64,000 nucleotides of DNA, from positions 2,304,001 to 2,368,000 of the forward strand of contig NC_084898.1 in assembly GCF_958979055.1 (NCBI RefSeq), read 5' to 3'. This document shows positions 12,262-23,300 of the stretch, piece by piece. The notes under the pieces are model-generated. The model saw only the letters and a program-made list of their open reading frames with translations, was not told the origin of the DNA and did not search any database. How positions within the stretch are numbered: position 1 is the stretch's first letter; each line of letters begins with the position of its first letter. Origin of the DNA: Alnus glutinosa (Eukaryota > Streptophyta > Magnoliopsida > Fagales > Betulaceae). Position numbers and translations under genes: made by a program.

Positions 12262-12430
12262 GTTAGAACATCTCCTAGTGTTCTCCTGCAATGGCATAAA
12301 TATAATTAAAAAATCACATCTATGTCATTTTGGATGGCATAGATGTAATTTTTTAATCAAAAAAATTACATCTATATCATTTCAAGAGAACATCAGAAGA
12401 GCACAAAAAAATGCTCTAGCATTCCTCCTA
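12262..12430. mobile_element. MITE-like inverted repeat
   Basis: The arms pair as GTTCTCCTGCAATGGCATAA on the left with GTTCTCTTGAAATGATATAG on the right (reverse complement). The outer parts read TTAGAACATCTCC and, inverted, CTAGAGCATT. The ends resemble Tourist-type MITEs such as the one at 48465. No coding capacity. Confidence 0.6.
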
Positions 12431-12439
12431 AATTTTCTC

Positions 12440-13190
12440 TAAATTTTAGCTAAATAATCTACATTTGTTATTTTATTTATTACATTAAACTTTTTTTTAT
12501 TTTATTTATTACATTAAACTTTTTAAATATTTCTTTATTTTAACTAAATATTTTTTTTTTTTTTAGTTTTGAAAGTAACGTTTTAACAATTACTCCTTTT
12601 ATCTCACTCCCAATCCACTCCATCACGTAGTCCTTCACTCTCCCAGATGCATAAGCATCATTTCCAAAGAAAAAAAAAAAAAATCACAGCCAGTCATCTT
12701 TGATAACTGAAGCCAAGCCAGTGACGATCTTAACCCCAACCAGTGCACCTTTACCGGTCCTTTAGCCTTTAGGCAACCTCCGGAGGCTTCCATTCTTTCC
12801 CCACTGTCGCCTTATCTTCCTCTCCAGAACTTCGGCTCAGAGCAAAAACGGGCTCGGCCAACTCGGTCTCATCTGCAGAGTCTCCCTCTCCGCGACTGTC
12901 TGAACTCGTGGTTGGTCCCGATCATCAAAGGCTTTTCATGATTGGCAGCGGTCCATGAGGTGGACGTGGAGCGCGGGTGTGTGGAGTAAAGAAGGGGGAA
13001 AGGCGGGAAACAAACGAAAAATGATAAAGTATTGAACGGTTGATGAAATTTGTAAGTCAAATTTATGATAAAATCCTGACAATAATCAAAATAGAGAAAT
13101 TATAAAGAATTTGTTAAAATAGACTTTTTTTAGTTTTTTTATTAAATTTTGGTGAAAAATTTGAAATAGAGAGTTTACTAGGGATGCTTT
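12440..13190. other. Non-coding interval with a GC-richer patch
   Basis: The first 200 bp are AT-rich. The section 12700-12980 is GC-richer and has partial open frames on both strands, but nothing I recognise. It may be a fragment of an old retroposon or gene. Confidence 0.3.
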
Positions 13191-13373
13191 AACTGTTTAG
13201 TGTCGCTTAAACATAAGCGACTTTAATTAATGTCGATTGAACAGTAAAACGACTCTAATTTGGAGTCTCAACCTTATGTTTAGCAACGCTTCAAAAGCGA
13301 TACTAAATAAATAGTGTCACCTTTTTTTGCCCAAAAACGACATTATTCGAGCGACAGTAAATAGTGTTTTTAA
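13190..13373. repeat. AGTGTCGCTT/AAGCGACACT repeat, MITE-like
   Basis: Short motifs around GTGTCGCTT and its inverse recur (13198, 13226, 13296, 13312, 13355), like subterminal repeats of a small DNA transposon. Boundaries are approximate. Confidence 0.45.
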
Positions 13374-13375
13374 AT

Positions 13376-13649
13376 TATTGATTTAATGATTAAATTTACC
13401 ACTTAATATCAACTTAAACTTTTGAAATAATTAGTGGTAATATAAAATAGTATCAGAGCCAAAGGCTTTGAGTTCGAATCTTGTATTAGTCCTTCACCCT
13501 CATTTCAATTAAATATTTCATGTATTAAACCTCACTTATTAAAAGGGAGTTTGAGCTCACATGTGAAGAGAGTGTGAAAGTATTGATTAAATGATTAAAT
13601 TTACATCTTCTTATCAACTTAAACTTTTGAAATAAATGATGATTTAATA
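13376..13649 (+). mobile_element. TRIM (terminal-repeat retrotransposon in miniature)
   Basis: Two direct repeats of about 70 bp (13376-13445 and 13581-13649, sharing ATGATTAAATTTAC and ATCAACTTAAACTTTTGAAA) enclose about 135 bp. Just inside the left repeat is AGTATCAGAGCC (13449-13460), complementary to the 3' end of initiator tRNA-Met (usual form TGGTATCAGAGC), the standard primer-binding site. A purine-rich stretch, GTGAAGAGAGTGTGAAAG, precedes the right repeat. There is no coding sequence, as expected for a TRIM. Confidence 0.75.
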
Positions 13650-14009
13650 GGGCAAAAGACTCTCTTCCTCCATTTCAGCCCAAACAACAAGACTGCGCCG
13701 ACCCCTCCAATCTCGATGTAACTCATTGGGTACGAGTCGCCAAGGACTCAGGATTTTCCTGTGTAATTCTCATCGTGGATATTGACTAAGTTGCTCGGTG
13801 ATTGACGCTGAATTTATTGGTTTGTATGTGATTTTTTTGTGAATTGGGTTCTCTTGATTTTATAAAAGCAATTATGGTAGATTTTTGTTGTTCAGATTAA
13901 TGGGTTAACCTGATCATGGTTGTTGAGTTCTTGGTTGATGTCTGAGAATGGCTGGTTTGGAAGGGTGTGGAAGGTTTGATTTTTGTTAGGGTGTAGGAGA
14001 GAGAGAGAG

Positions 14010-14051
<42 letters not shown>

Positions 14052-14482
14052 TTATCTTACCTATTCTGCTGAAGATGAAAAAATAGTTGATATATAAGCC
14101 ATACCTGCCTACTTAGATGGAGACGAAAAAAAAGCTAATAATGACTATTATGAACTACTTGTATTAGATTTCAACAAAAGACATAAAACAAAATATAATA
14201 TTTAATTCGAGACTTACAAAGTTACATATAGGTTTTTGTGGGATTTACAAATTTAATGATTAATTTAAAATATATATAAATAAGAGAGGTAAAAAAGATA
14301 TGAAAAGATCATTCCTCGTTTCATTATGTCATATTTACTTGCATTTCTTAGCAACCAAATATGTCAGCTGCAGAGCTGCTTCATGAGAATTCCACGCTAC
14401 ACAGTTAGCCTCAATTGTCATCTCTTCTCAGTCGGTCAATACTCGCTTCTTCTCACTTTGGATTCTTCTCCCTTGTCGAAGA
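13650..14482. other. Non-coding interval with poly(A) tract
   Basis: A short GA run and about 40 A residues (14010-14049) may mark a retroposon tail. The preceding sequence (13660-14000) is T/G-rich and could be its body. No coding sequence is supported. Confidence 0.4.
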
Positions 14483-14660
14483 GAATGCTCCCGTTCTTTT
14501 TAGTACTTCTTTTTGTGTCTATTCAGAAGAACATAAATATAATAAAAAAAATTTAAAATTATATTCATATCATCCAAAAAGATATAGATGTAATTTTTTT
14601 ATTACATTTATGTTCTTCCAGATAGACACCAAAAAAATACTAAAAGAAGCTCTAACATTC
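14483..14660. mobile_element. MITE with long inverted repeats
   Basis: The left arm GAATGCTCCCGTTCTTTTTA and the reverse complement of the right arm, GAATGTTAGAGCTTCTTTTA, remain alignable for about 60 bp, down to GAAGAACATAAAT(A/G)TAAT. The whole element would fold into one hairpin. No transposase is present. Confidence 0.7.
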
Positions 14661-14685
14661 ATCTTTACCAAAAGAAAAAGAGATA

Positions 14686-14734
14686 GCAGCATCTATTAAA
14701 GCATCCTTCTCGGGTCCTTCCGGACGAGATAGTA

Positions 14735-14765
<31 letters not shown>

Positions 14766-15172
14766 TTGCATTGCCCGTTAGGATTACGGCAGAAATAATT
14801 TTATTTATTTTTATTAAATACATTTTTTCATACAGATAGGTAGATAGCAGCATCTATTAGCATCCTTCTACTGTCCTTCCGGATGAGGTAGCATTTATTT
14901 ATTTTTAAAAAAAATAATTGATACGACTGTTGGGGTACAGCAGAAATAATTTTATTTATTTTTATTAAATACATTTTTTTCCACATATAACATCATCTAG
15001 ACATCTATTAGCATTCTTATTGGGTCCTTCTGAATAAGGTGGCATTTATTATTATTTAAAAAAAAAAAAAATTTGTATTGACAGTTGGGGTACAGCAGAA
15101 ATAATTTAATTAAATACATTTTTTTCACCTAATCCGGAAGGATCCAAAAGGATGCTAGCAGATGCTCGCGTG
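14686..15172. repeat. Three tandem units of about 150 bp with an inverted terminal piece
   Basis: Units begin near 14686, 14846 and 14990. Each has GCATC(C)TATTA, a CCTTCCGGA(T/C)GAG box, an A/T tract, a CAGCAGAAATAATTT-like box and AAATACATTTTT. At 15129-15172 the first part appears inverted (AATCCGGAAGGATCC then GGATGCTAGCAGATGCTCG), so the block is a tandemly expanded foldback element. It ends about 320 bp before the start codon of DC1 gene A and may contribute to its promoter. Confidence 0.75.
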
Positions 15173-15494
15173 AGTGGGTGAAAATAGTGTTTTATTATTA
15201 TTATTATTATTATTTATTTTATTTTATTTTTTTTATAGATAGTGGGTGGATAATGGATATAGTTGAATAGCAAACAGCTGGATAGGTTAGTAGGTTGTAC
15301 CAAATATATATACAGCCTAAAACACCTCTATCATTAGCTGTATCTCTCTCGCATAATCTCAATTAATTTAAAACACCTCTATCCTTCTCCCTCTTCGGTT
15401 GTGTGCTTTGAGAGTAGAACTACTGTAAGAGAGAGACAGTGTGTGTGTGTGAGAGAGATCGATCTTCGCCCTCGCCCTTGAGAGAGAATCAGAG
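15173..15494 (+). promoter_or_regulatory. Upstream region and 5' UTR of DC1 gene A
   Basis: There is a TTA microsatellite at about 15193-15214 and a TATATATA box near 15304. A GA/GT-rich leader directly precedes the ATG. The leader (GTGTGCTTTGAGA, GAGAGATCGATCTT) matches the leader of DC1 gene B at 33908-33964, so the proximal promoter was duplicated with the gene. The transcription start is not known. Confidence 0.5.
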
Positions 15495-17012
15495 ATGGAG
15501 CGGTGCTTTCATGACTTTTACTATCGTGCACACCACTTGATCAAAATAGAAGAGCTGAAAAAAGATGGTAAGAAGAAAGTATTTTGCTGGTGTTGCTACC
15601 AACCAATTTGGGGTTCCCTCTACAACTGCGTCGAATGTGGTAACCGCCCCGTTCACATGTACAATCCCATCCAGCATTGCTTGGAATTCACGAAAAAGCT
15701 GGAATTAAATGATGGCAACAACAAAGGTGTTTGCTGGAGGTGCGACAAACCAGTATTGGGTTCTGCTTACACATGCTTCGTCTCCGAATGCGGCTTCGTC
15801 ATTCACACATCATGCATCCAGCAATTTAAATCTCATCAGATAAATCACCCTCTACACCCAGACCATACCCTTTCTCTCCAACGGCGAGATAGTAATCGTT
15901 GTGATGCGTGTTGTAGATCTCACAATAGCTCTTCCTTTTACAAATGTGATTCGTGCAATTTTCAACTCGACGTCGAGTGTGCTAACCACTTTCCGATTAA
16001 TCCTAATGACTGCCACCGCCACGAATTTTCTCCCATCTGGAAGCAGATCCAGTTCAATTGCGAAGCCTGCGGAGAGGAAATCACTAACTTCGCCTACAGA
16101 GTATGCAATATCTGCAAACTCTTGGTTCACGATAGATGTGCTAAATTTCCACGCACCCTCAAAATTAAGCCGCACAATCACTTACTCAAACTCATCTATT
16201 CTCCTCATGAAATCAAGAAGCGTCCCAACATGATGTTCTGTAGAATCTGCTATGACAAGGTGAGTACAGAGTATGCAGCTTACTATTGTCAGAAATGTAG
16301 TTATGTTGTCCACTTGCAATGTGTAGAACGCTATAAGGATATCTACAAGGAGGAGTCGCCTGGAACTAGTGAGTCGGTGCCCAACGAAGCAACTCATTTG
16401 ATCAAGGCACTCAGTCAATCAGAGGACGGAGGACCTCACCCTCAGGAGATCCAACATTTTAGCCATCAAAAACATAAGTTAATCATCTGCAATATTGATG
16501 AGATCAGTGATGATAAGCTTTGTCAGGGATGTATGGAATTCATAATTAAAGCTCCGTTTTACAACTGTGCGGAATGCAATTTCTTTCTCCACACTCGCTG
16601 TGCTAAACTTCCTACAAGGATTCTGCAATACCAGCTTGACAACTTTCACAATCTCACCCTCCTCCCAAAGGCATCTACCAAGAGTGGCGGGTTCTTTTGT
16701 GATATTTGTTCTCGTCATCATCGTGGCTTCACCTACAAATGCGACTCGTGTTGGAAGCACATTGGCGTTCAATGCGGCTCAATTCCAGAAATCCTTAAAC
16801 ACCAAGGTCATCGGCATCCCCTTCGCTTTGCTCTAAATTCTCAAAGGAAATGCAATGCTTGTTCTAAAGACAAAGAGAATTCTGTATTCGTATGCACAAG
16901 TTGTGATTTCGCCTTGGGAATTAGATGCGCAAATCTTCCACTGATAGCAAGGCATACATATGATACACACCTCCTCAAGCTCACTTCTGCCATTGAAAAC
17001 GACTCTGGATAA
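15495..17012 (+). CDS. DC1-domain (cysteine/histidine-rich C1-like) protein A, shortened by a nonsense codon
   Basis: A single-exon frame of 505 residues starts at ATG 15495 behind a GA-rich leader shared with gene B. It holds about eight C1-like (DC1) modules, each an HxxL-type start followed by CxxC, CxxC and HxxC pairs that bind zinc, for example HPLHPDHTLSLQ with CDACC and CDSCNFQLDVEC at about residues 118-158. Typical plant DC1 proteins have 500-700 residues. Their biochemical role is largely unknown, though some are linked to stress and defence. The frame stops at TAA 17010-17012 in the middle of a ninth module, where gene B has GAA. An intact continuation of 98 codons follows to 17309. 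Gene A may therefore make a slightly shortened protein or be an early pseudogene. Confidence 0.88.
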   Translation: MERCFHDFYYRAHHLIKIEELKKDGKKKVFCWCCYQPIWGSLYNCVECGNRPVHMYNPIQHCLEFTKKLELNDGNNKGVCWRCDKPVLGSAYTCFVSECGFVIHTSCIQQFKSHQINHPLHPDHTLSLQRRDSNRCDACCRSHNSSSFYKCDSCNFQLDVECANHFPINPNDCHRHEFSPIWKQIQFNCEACGEEITNFAYRVCNICKLLVHDRCAKFPRTLKIKPHNHLLKLIYSPHEIKKRPNMMFCRICYDKVSTEYAAYYCQKCSYVVHLQCVERYKDIYKEESPGTSESVPNEATHLIKALSQSEDGGPHPQEIQHFSHQKHKLIICNIDEISDDKLCQGCMEFIIKAPFYNCAECNFFLHTRCAKLPTRILQYQLDNFHNLTLLPKASTKSGGFFCDICSRHHRGFTYKCDSCWKHIGVQCGSIPEILKHQGHRHPLRFALNSQRKCNACSKDKENSVFVCTSCDFALGIRCANLPLIARHTYDTHLLKLTSAIENDSG

Positions 17013-17309
17013 TATTATTGTCTAATTTGTGAAGAAGAAAGAGACCCAAATCACTGGTTCTATTATTGCAAAGAATGCGACTTTTCCGCTCACGTCGAAT
17101 GTGTTCCTTGGAGTCATGTCGAATGTGATATTTGGAACCAGCCATGCACTGGAATTGGAAGTACGAACATGCGTGAAGATTTCGAGAAGCGTCATTCTTA
17201 TGTCCATAAGTCTAAATGCGATTTTTGCCGCGATCATTTTGTCCAAGCGGCAAAAGAATATTTGCTAATGCGATTTAAAGGTCCATCCTCGGAGACCATT
17301 CTTCTATGA
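17013..17309 (+). pseudogene. Former C-terminal end of DC1 protein A, separated by a stop codon
   Basis: Directly after the TAA the same frame stays open for 98 codons. It encodes YYCLICEEERDPNHWFYYC, a ninth DC1 module (CDFSAHVECV) and a tail with CDFCRDHF, ending at TGA 17307-17309. The segment matches gene B from 35610 onward. The lack of further damage suggests a recent nonsense mutation, readthrough or a sequence error. Confidence 0.85.
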
Positions 17310-17312
17310 TTG

Positions 17313-18440
17313 GTTTCATGTCTTCTGATGAACAAACTCGGCTGGGCTATTTGTACTACTTTACTGTTTGATTTTTAGTGTGTTTCTTTCTTGTTGAAAA
17401 GCACGTGTATGAGAAGCATATTTATGTTTAGGTTTTAGTTTTATGTGTCTTACTACATTAACTACAAAGTAAATAAATTTAATTGTGACAGATGTGATAA
17501 TGGAACGTAAATATGCTTGTAAAAGCATAAGCTAAATAATTGGAATAACAAGACGACAAAGGCATTTCAGTGCCATGCATCTGTAATTTTGAGTACATTG
17601 ATATGAGATTGTTGAGATTTCTCTCTCTGCCTCTCTATAATGCAGAATGTTATTCCCTCTCAGGATGAAGGGGAGGAGTACAGGCTTGAAATCATTGATC
17701 AGACCAATCTACTATATCTCCACTAAAATGAAAACATTATTAAAAAATGATACTGAAGATCAAATGATATCTCTAAATATTTTGTCCATTATAAGAATTT
17801 CAAATAACTCTTACAGTTTGACATAAAAAACAATTATGTCATGTTATTTGTTATGGTATCAGCATACTAATTAAATAGACATGGTTGTATTTACACAAGC
17901 AGTCGGAGACAAAGGGTATTCAACAGCCTCCTAACATTGGAAGAAGGAAACTAATGTGCAACTGCCAAAAAATCAGAGTAATCGAATCTCAAAAAGTAAA
18001 TGCCAACCCGAATTTGCCACAATTGATTCCTTCCAACATCCTCATAAATTTGCAACTTTTTTCTGTCATCTTTGAAGGAAAAATTGAAACGAAAGGATAA
18101 CAATCCATTCTTTGCAAGAGATTATGTAAGAATGCCACCTCAAACGGCTATCTGAGGTCCCATCTTCAAGTGCTCAATGATAGCTTCTGCATTGCCCATT
18201 CAACTGATCAGGATAATGCATGGACGAAGTTGCAGTATATCAATACTCGTAGTGCTGTTTCAAATCAGACTTATTCTTTCCTCTTGGCCCAAATCATTAC
18301 AAGAGAGAAGCCCATCAAAGGCATTATTACAGTCTGCAAAGCATAGAAACATTATGGACATTCCTCAAGATTACTATTGTGCAACACCAGATGCAGACTT
18401 TATTCAAAAACAAATATAGCATATATAATATATCAAAAAA
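17313..18440. repeat. Segmental duplication downstream of DC1 gene A (pairs with 36060-38212)
   Basis: The 3' flank of gene A matches the 3' flank of gene B in order: CTCGG(C/T)TGGG in the trailer, AATAATTGGAATAACAAGAC, ATTCCCTC then AGGATGAAGGG, and a long near-identical stretch 17880-18420 versus 37655-38190. The other copy carries an extra 570 bp (36777-37350). Similarity stops at a GA microsatellite in both copies (18443 and 38213). A third partial copy is at 31669-31908. Confidence 0.9.
18271..18333 (-). pseudogene. Relic copy of the last exon of the BASS transporter gene
   Basis: On the minus strand, after a TTTGCAG acceptor, the exon encodes TVIMPLMGFSLVMIWAKRKE followed by TAA. The functional exon at 38034-38102 reads TVIMSLMGF and ends KRKEQV before TGA. 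None of the other seven BASS exons is present nearby, so this exon was carried along as a passenger when the DC1 region was duplicated. Confidence 0.9.
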
Positions 18441-20309
18441 AATGAGAGAGAGAGAGAGAGAGCTTCGAACATAATTTAAAGGAGATAGCTTGTTTAGTGA
18501 AACCAGATTGAGCACGAGTGAGGCTCGTAGGTTTAAAGGTATTAGTAAGCTAAACGTTGTATATGTTGAACAGGAAATATATCATTCATCCAAAAATATA
18601 TTTCCTGACAGGGTCCCGGTGACTTCCAGGAGGTGTCCCGAAAATGTTCCAGCCGAGGGCCAACGACGTCCCGGTCCCAATGAGAAATTCAAACTCGAAA
18701 AATGATTTATGAAATTTAAAAATAGAATTCCTTTTCTAAAACTAAAGAAGCATTACAATTTAAATATTTTCGATCGCACTAAAATAGAAAAATACGGAAT
18801 ACATTTTTCAGAAAATATTTTACGCCGAAACAATCGGAACTTAAATAGTCTATTGATTTATCTTTACATTTTTATAATTAGTTGTTTAAAAAAAAAAAAA
18901 AAAAAGAACCAGCATTTTTCGTTGCACTGTTTATCAGATAATATTAGTAGTGACACGTGAATAATGTAAAATAATGCATTTATCTTACCGGAGCATTACA
19001 ATTTAAATCATCCTAACCTATGAGCTACACAATAGAACTTTCTCCCATCCCTTAAATTCTCATTTCTTAATGTAAATGAGATTTGGTCCCATCACATCCA
19101 CATTCTAGGCATGAAGCATAAACACTATTGTCGTGGCAACAGTTCCATGGATAGGACTAAAAGAAGAAGAACAAAATTCCCCTAAGCTTTTAGCCATTTA
19201 TGTATGGTAAAAGGTAAGCAATTGGAAGCTTTGACCCACACTTCTTCAAGCTCTGAATTCTACGTGACCATGAGTTAGAAGGGCAATTAGTTGTCCGAAT
19301 TGCTAGTAATTCAGCAGCCCTATAAAGAGAAGACTATAGTACTCATCTACATAAGCCAAGTAGATCTCGCACCCTGACTGCCTGAAACAGGTGAGCCCTA
19401 CAACCCCCTCTTTGCGAGGCTGTCCAAATTGCGGGACTACCATCCATTTGGCTCTATCATTGTCCTTGAATGTACCATGTCAAGAGCCCATGATTGATAT
19501 TTTTCATATTTTAACAAGCGGCAGAACAAGATTCACAAGCTTGCAGTTCAAGGAAATTTCACTGATTTGGGTTGATCAGGTGCAGTGCTTATCAGTCAAA
19601 ACAGCAACTACACAAAAAGTACACCAGATTAGCGAAAAAAATGTAAATCCAATTTTTTTCCTTAAAAGTTAATTTTCAAATGATGTGTTAATCATGGATG
19701 AGATGAGATTTACTATTTTGGAAAATGTGTCACCATCTCATAGAATGATGACACATCATAGGAAAACTACTTTTGGAGGAAAAAATATGAGAAGTAGAGC
19801 CTTTTTCAAAATAATGAACTTTAGAAAGTCTGCAGATGCGGCAATTCTATAATATTTAATCTAAACAGTTGAAGAATGGTTACTTATATACATGTCTATG
19901 TAAGTAGAGGCTCAGGTCCGTCAATCCACTCCATTGACAAAGGGAAACTTTCATTATCATAGCTACAGCTTCACACAAATAGATGAGTTCAAAGCATGCT
20001 GGCATCAGACTCTTGACACTCCTTCCAACTATGGGAAAATCTGGCCCCATAAAAATCAACTTCATCATAAATGAGGAAGTTTCCTGCAAATATCAAACAA
20101 ACACCTTCTACTTCTTTTTCTAAGCACATCACAGAAGATAAACTACTATTAGTAGTTCTATAAACTGATCCTTTTTCTCTCAAAAATTATAACTATTAGC
20201 CAGATTGCTGGCCCATAAAGAAGAATAATATTACCTATCCAACAGGGAGGCAGAAGACAGGGAAAAGGTTTATGAAGGCACACATATAAGTATGCAGGTG
20301 CAGAAACTT
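18441..20309. other. Intergenic region, no gene recognised
   Basis: 18480-18960 contains an AT-rich repeat with AAAATATTTTACGCCGAAA, related to the AAAATATTTTCGACGAAA family at 30985. 19140-19680 is less AT-rich, with partial open frames that I do not recognise. 19880-20180 precedes the end of the Ycf49-like gene and may include its 3' UTR (transcribed leftward). Confidence 0.4.
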
Positions 20310-23300
20310 TCAGATATTCTTGGAGCTATCTTCTGACGATTTGTATATTCGGAATGCAGCAATACACATCGTGGTATTACTTATAACTGTTAATGCTGCT
20401 TGAAGAGCCACCAATACCTGCACCTCATGAGGAACATCTGAGTCATTTTACAGATTCTATTTTACAGCTCATTCACATCATAAATCATAATCAACTAAAA
20501 GATGAAAGGGAATGGAATGATCTATAAATTGGTCCAACGCGAGGAGTTTGTAGTAAAGGTCATTAAATGCATAAATAAAATAGTTCATGGTATAATATAA
20601 GAGAGCTTATCCAACGGCAGTTATCTAAATGAGATGGCTTAAGCAGATGCGCCAGAATCACTTTTTTTTTTTCTTTTTCCTAGTTGTTCGTGGCAAGTAT
20701 GCACCAAGTGTTGATTCAAAGAGAGAGCAATGATTTATGAGCTAGCTTGCAGTCACAATTATAAATTACTTTGGTAGGTTTGGTCATAACATAATAACAG
20801 GGTGGCCATAAAACCGGGACAGGGCTGGTCATTTCAGAATTACTTGGATCGGGTAGGCTTCACAACAGTTTCAAGTTGTTAATACCATGCTGCTGTCAAC
20901 CAAATTGAGCCAGGACATAAAACTTTACAGAGGATATAAGGTACTGCATCATTTTAAGAATTGAGCTTGTGGAGGATCTGGAACCACAGAGCAAATCAAC
21001 ATAAACTCTTGGTCTTAGCCCCATAATCTATATTCCCAATAACTGTCAAAGAAATGTCTATCATCACTGAGTATCATATACTAAGATTTTAATGCTTACT
21101 CATTCATCAATTCAACCAAAATTTTACATAAAATAATTCAACAATATGTTCCTCATAAAAAATATATACATAATAAATGTCAAGAGACTCAGAGTTATAA
21201 AGAAATGTACTTGTTAAAAAAATTAAGTTATAAAGAAATGCCATGTACGTGCACAAAATGCTCTAACAAGCAGGGTTTCCTGAACCAATCAATTATTTAT
21301 CGTATTAGTAACAAATCTATAAAAGAGACGAGCATCACTTACAATTTGGAGAAAGAAAATAATGCAAACTTAACGATAGTAAACAATGAAGTAACCTCTC
21401 AAGGGAGAAAGGAGCTCTTACAGACCAACAAGAGATTCAAGAATATGCAACCCTTCTTACCTCAAGAGACTCAGAGTTATAAAAGAAATGCCATGTGCAT
21501 GCACAAAATGCTCCACCTAACAGGGGTACCTGCACCAATCAATTATCAATCAAAAATAATGAATCTACAAAAGAAACAAGTATCACCTACAATTTGGAAA
21601 TAATAAAAATGCAACTTAATGATATTAAACAACAATGTGTCCTCTCAAAGGAGAAAGGAGCTCTCGCAGATCAAATCCCTATCTTTATTTATTTATATTA
21701 GAAAATGGGGGGGGGGGGGGGGGGGGGGGGGGTGTTTATTTAGACATCCCACTGAGTGAAATCATCCCACTGTTTATATGCATAAAACAACTGAATCACG
21801 TCCACTTTGTTTCTCATAGCAATTGGACTAAGTTTAACTCTAGTTATGTTATTTGATCAAGGCCTTGTTGAGTTGAGCAGAGAATAAAACTTCAGGTAAT
21901 CGGAACTACATGTTGATTACAATTGACTCAATTCTAAATAGTTAGCTTGTACCTTTCCATGCTATTGACAAATTGGAACAATCACCTCCCCATTATCTAT
22001 ACTTTGATTATTTGGCACAATGCAGCAAATGAGATTCAGCAAAACTTTCAAGGCAATATCATTCATCCAAAAATGTGTATATTGTAATATATTATGAAAA
22101 AAGAAGAAGTCATTCATTAACCGTGAACCAGTATATGCTTGAAATATAAACTGCTAGCTAAAATTACTTAATAGAAATGGTCACCACAAGGTCAAACTTC
22201 ATCAAGATAAATTTTTCCATCCAACAATTACAAATACTTTTCCATTGATGATAACACATCTAACCAGTCAATATTGCAAGAGTGGGAACAATAACTCACC
22301 ATACCCCAGGAGAGTCCTTTCCAAGACTCATAACCGGATTGCTCCCCATATTGCCACACCAAAGCCATTGCTGCAATCCTTAAAAATTTATTAAAAAAAA
22401 ATCATTAATAAATTAACTACTTATGTTAGATTTCAACAAAAGACACAAAACAAATATCATATTTCATTACATCATACTTTACTTGCATTTCTTAGCAACC
22501 AAACAGGCAGTAACTTAAAAGTCAGTTTTTGATTCCCGTTAACACCGCATACAATCATCAAAAAAAATTTGGCTACTGAGACAATACAACTCAATATATT
22601 TTCAAAACCAAAGCCTAATAAAAACTATTTGACTCAGAAAAGTTGCTAACTTTTGGTTAGGCTTTGGGAATGAACCATAGAAAGCATAAATACTTCCTTT
22701 TCTCAGCAGCCAAAGTGATAGAAAACAAAACCCAGATAAAATCTACGAAATTGAGAGCAAATTCTCAGAACCCATTAACAAATGCGGCAGAATATTGTTG
22801 GAATATCTAATGATGTGGAACTACAGAAAATTGAAGAAAGAAGATAAATAAAAAACTGTATAGGAAGAACATTGGACAGTAAGGCGAATGTAAATCTGTC
22901 TCTTAGACAAATATTACCTCCTACTTAAACAATAAGTTCTGCAAAAGGGAATACAACAATTTTGTCCTCAGGATACAATACTGCCCGAATGTAGTGTGCA
23001 GATTGCAAATTCTGAATACTACTCTGAATATCGAAATTCTGTAACAGCAGAGAAGATGAAAAGAAGATACAGAAAAAATAAGTACGAAATCTGCTGGAAC
23101 AATATATTTTTTACCTGAAAAAACATAATCAGTTTATAGCAGTTTTAATACAGTTTCTGACTGTTGAAAACACAGTTAGAAAATATAGTTTTTGACAGTT
23201 TAGAAAACAGTTACGTATTTAAAAAATATTACTGTTAGAAAAGCAGTTGTACACATAAAAAAAAAATACACATAATTTAATAATCTCGTGTGCGACGATG

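Noticed and set aside
13449..13472. tRNA-like motif TATCAGAGCC followed by GTTCGAATC
   Set aside because: There is no cloverleaf. The match is a tRNA-Met primer-binding site inside a TRIM between direct repeats.
14686..15172. Regularly spaced repeats that could suggest a CRISPR-like array
   Set aside because: The units are about 150 bp without short unique spacers, and the host is a plant.
19391..19672. Possible exon in a less AT-rich stretch
   Set aside because: No similarity recognised and no consistent splice signals; left as unassigned intergenic sequence.
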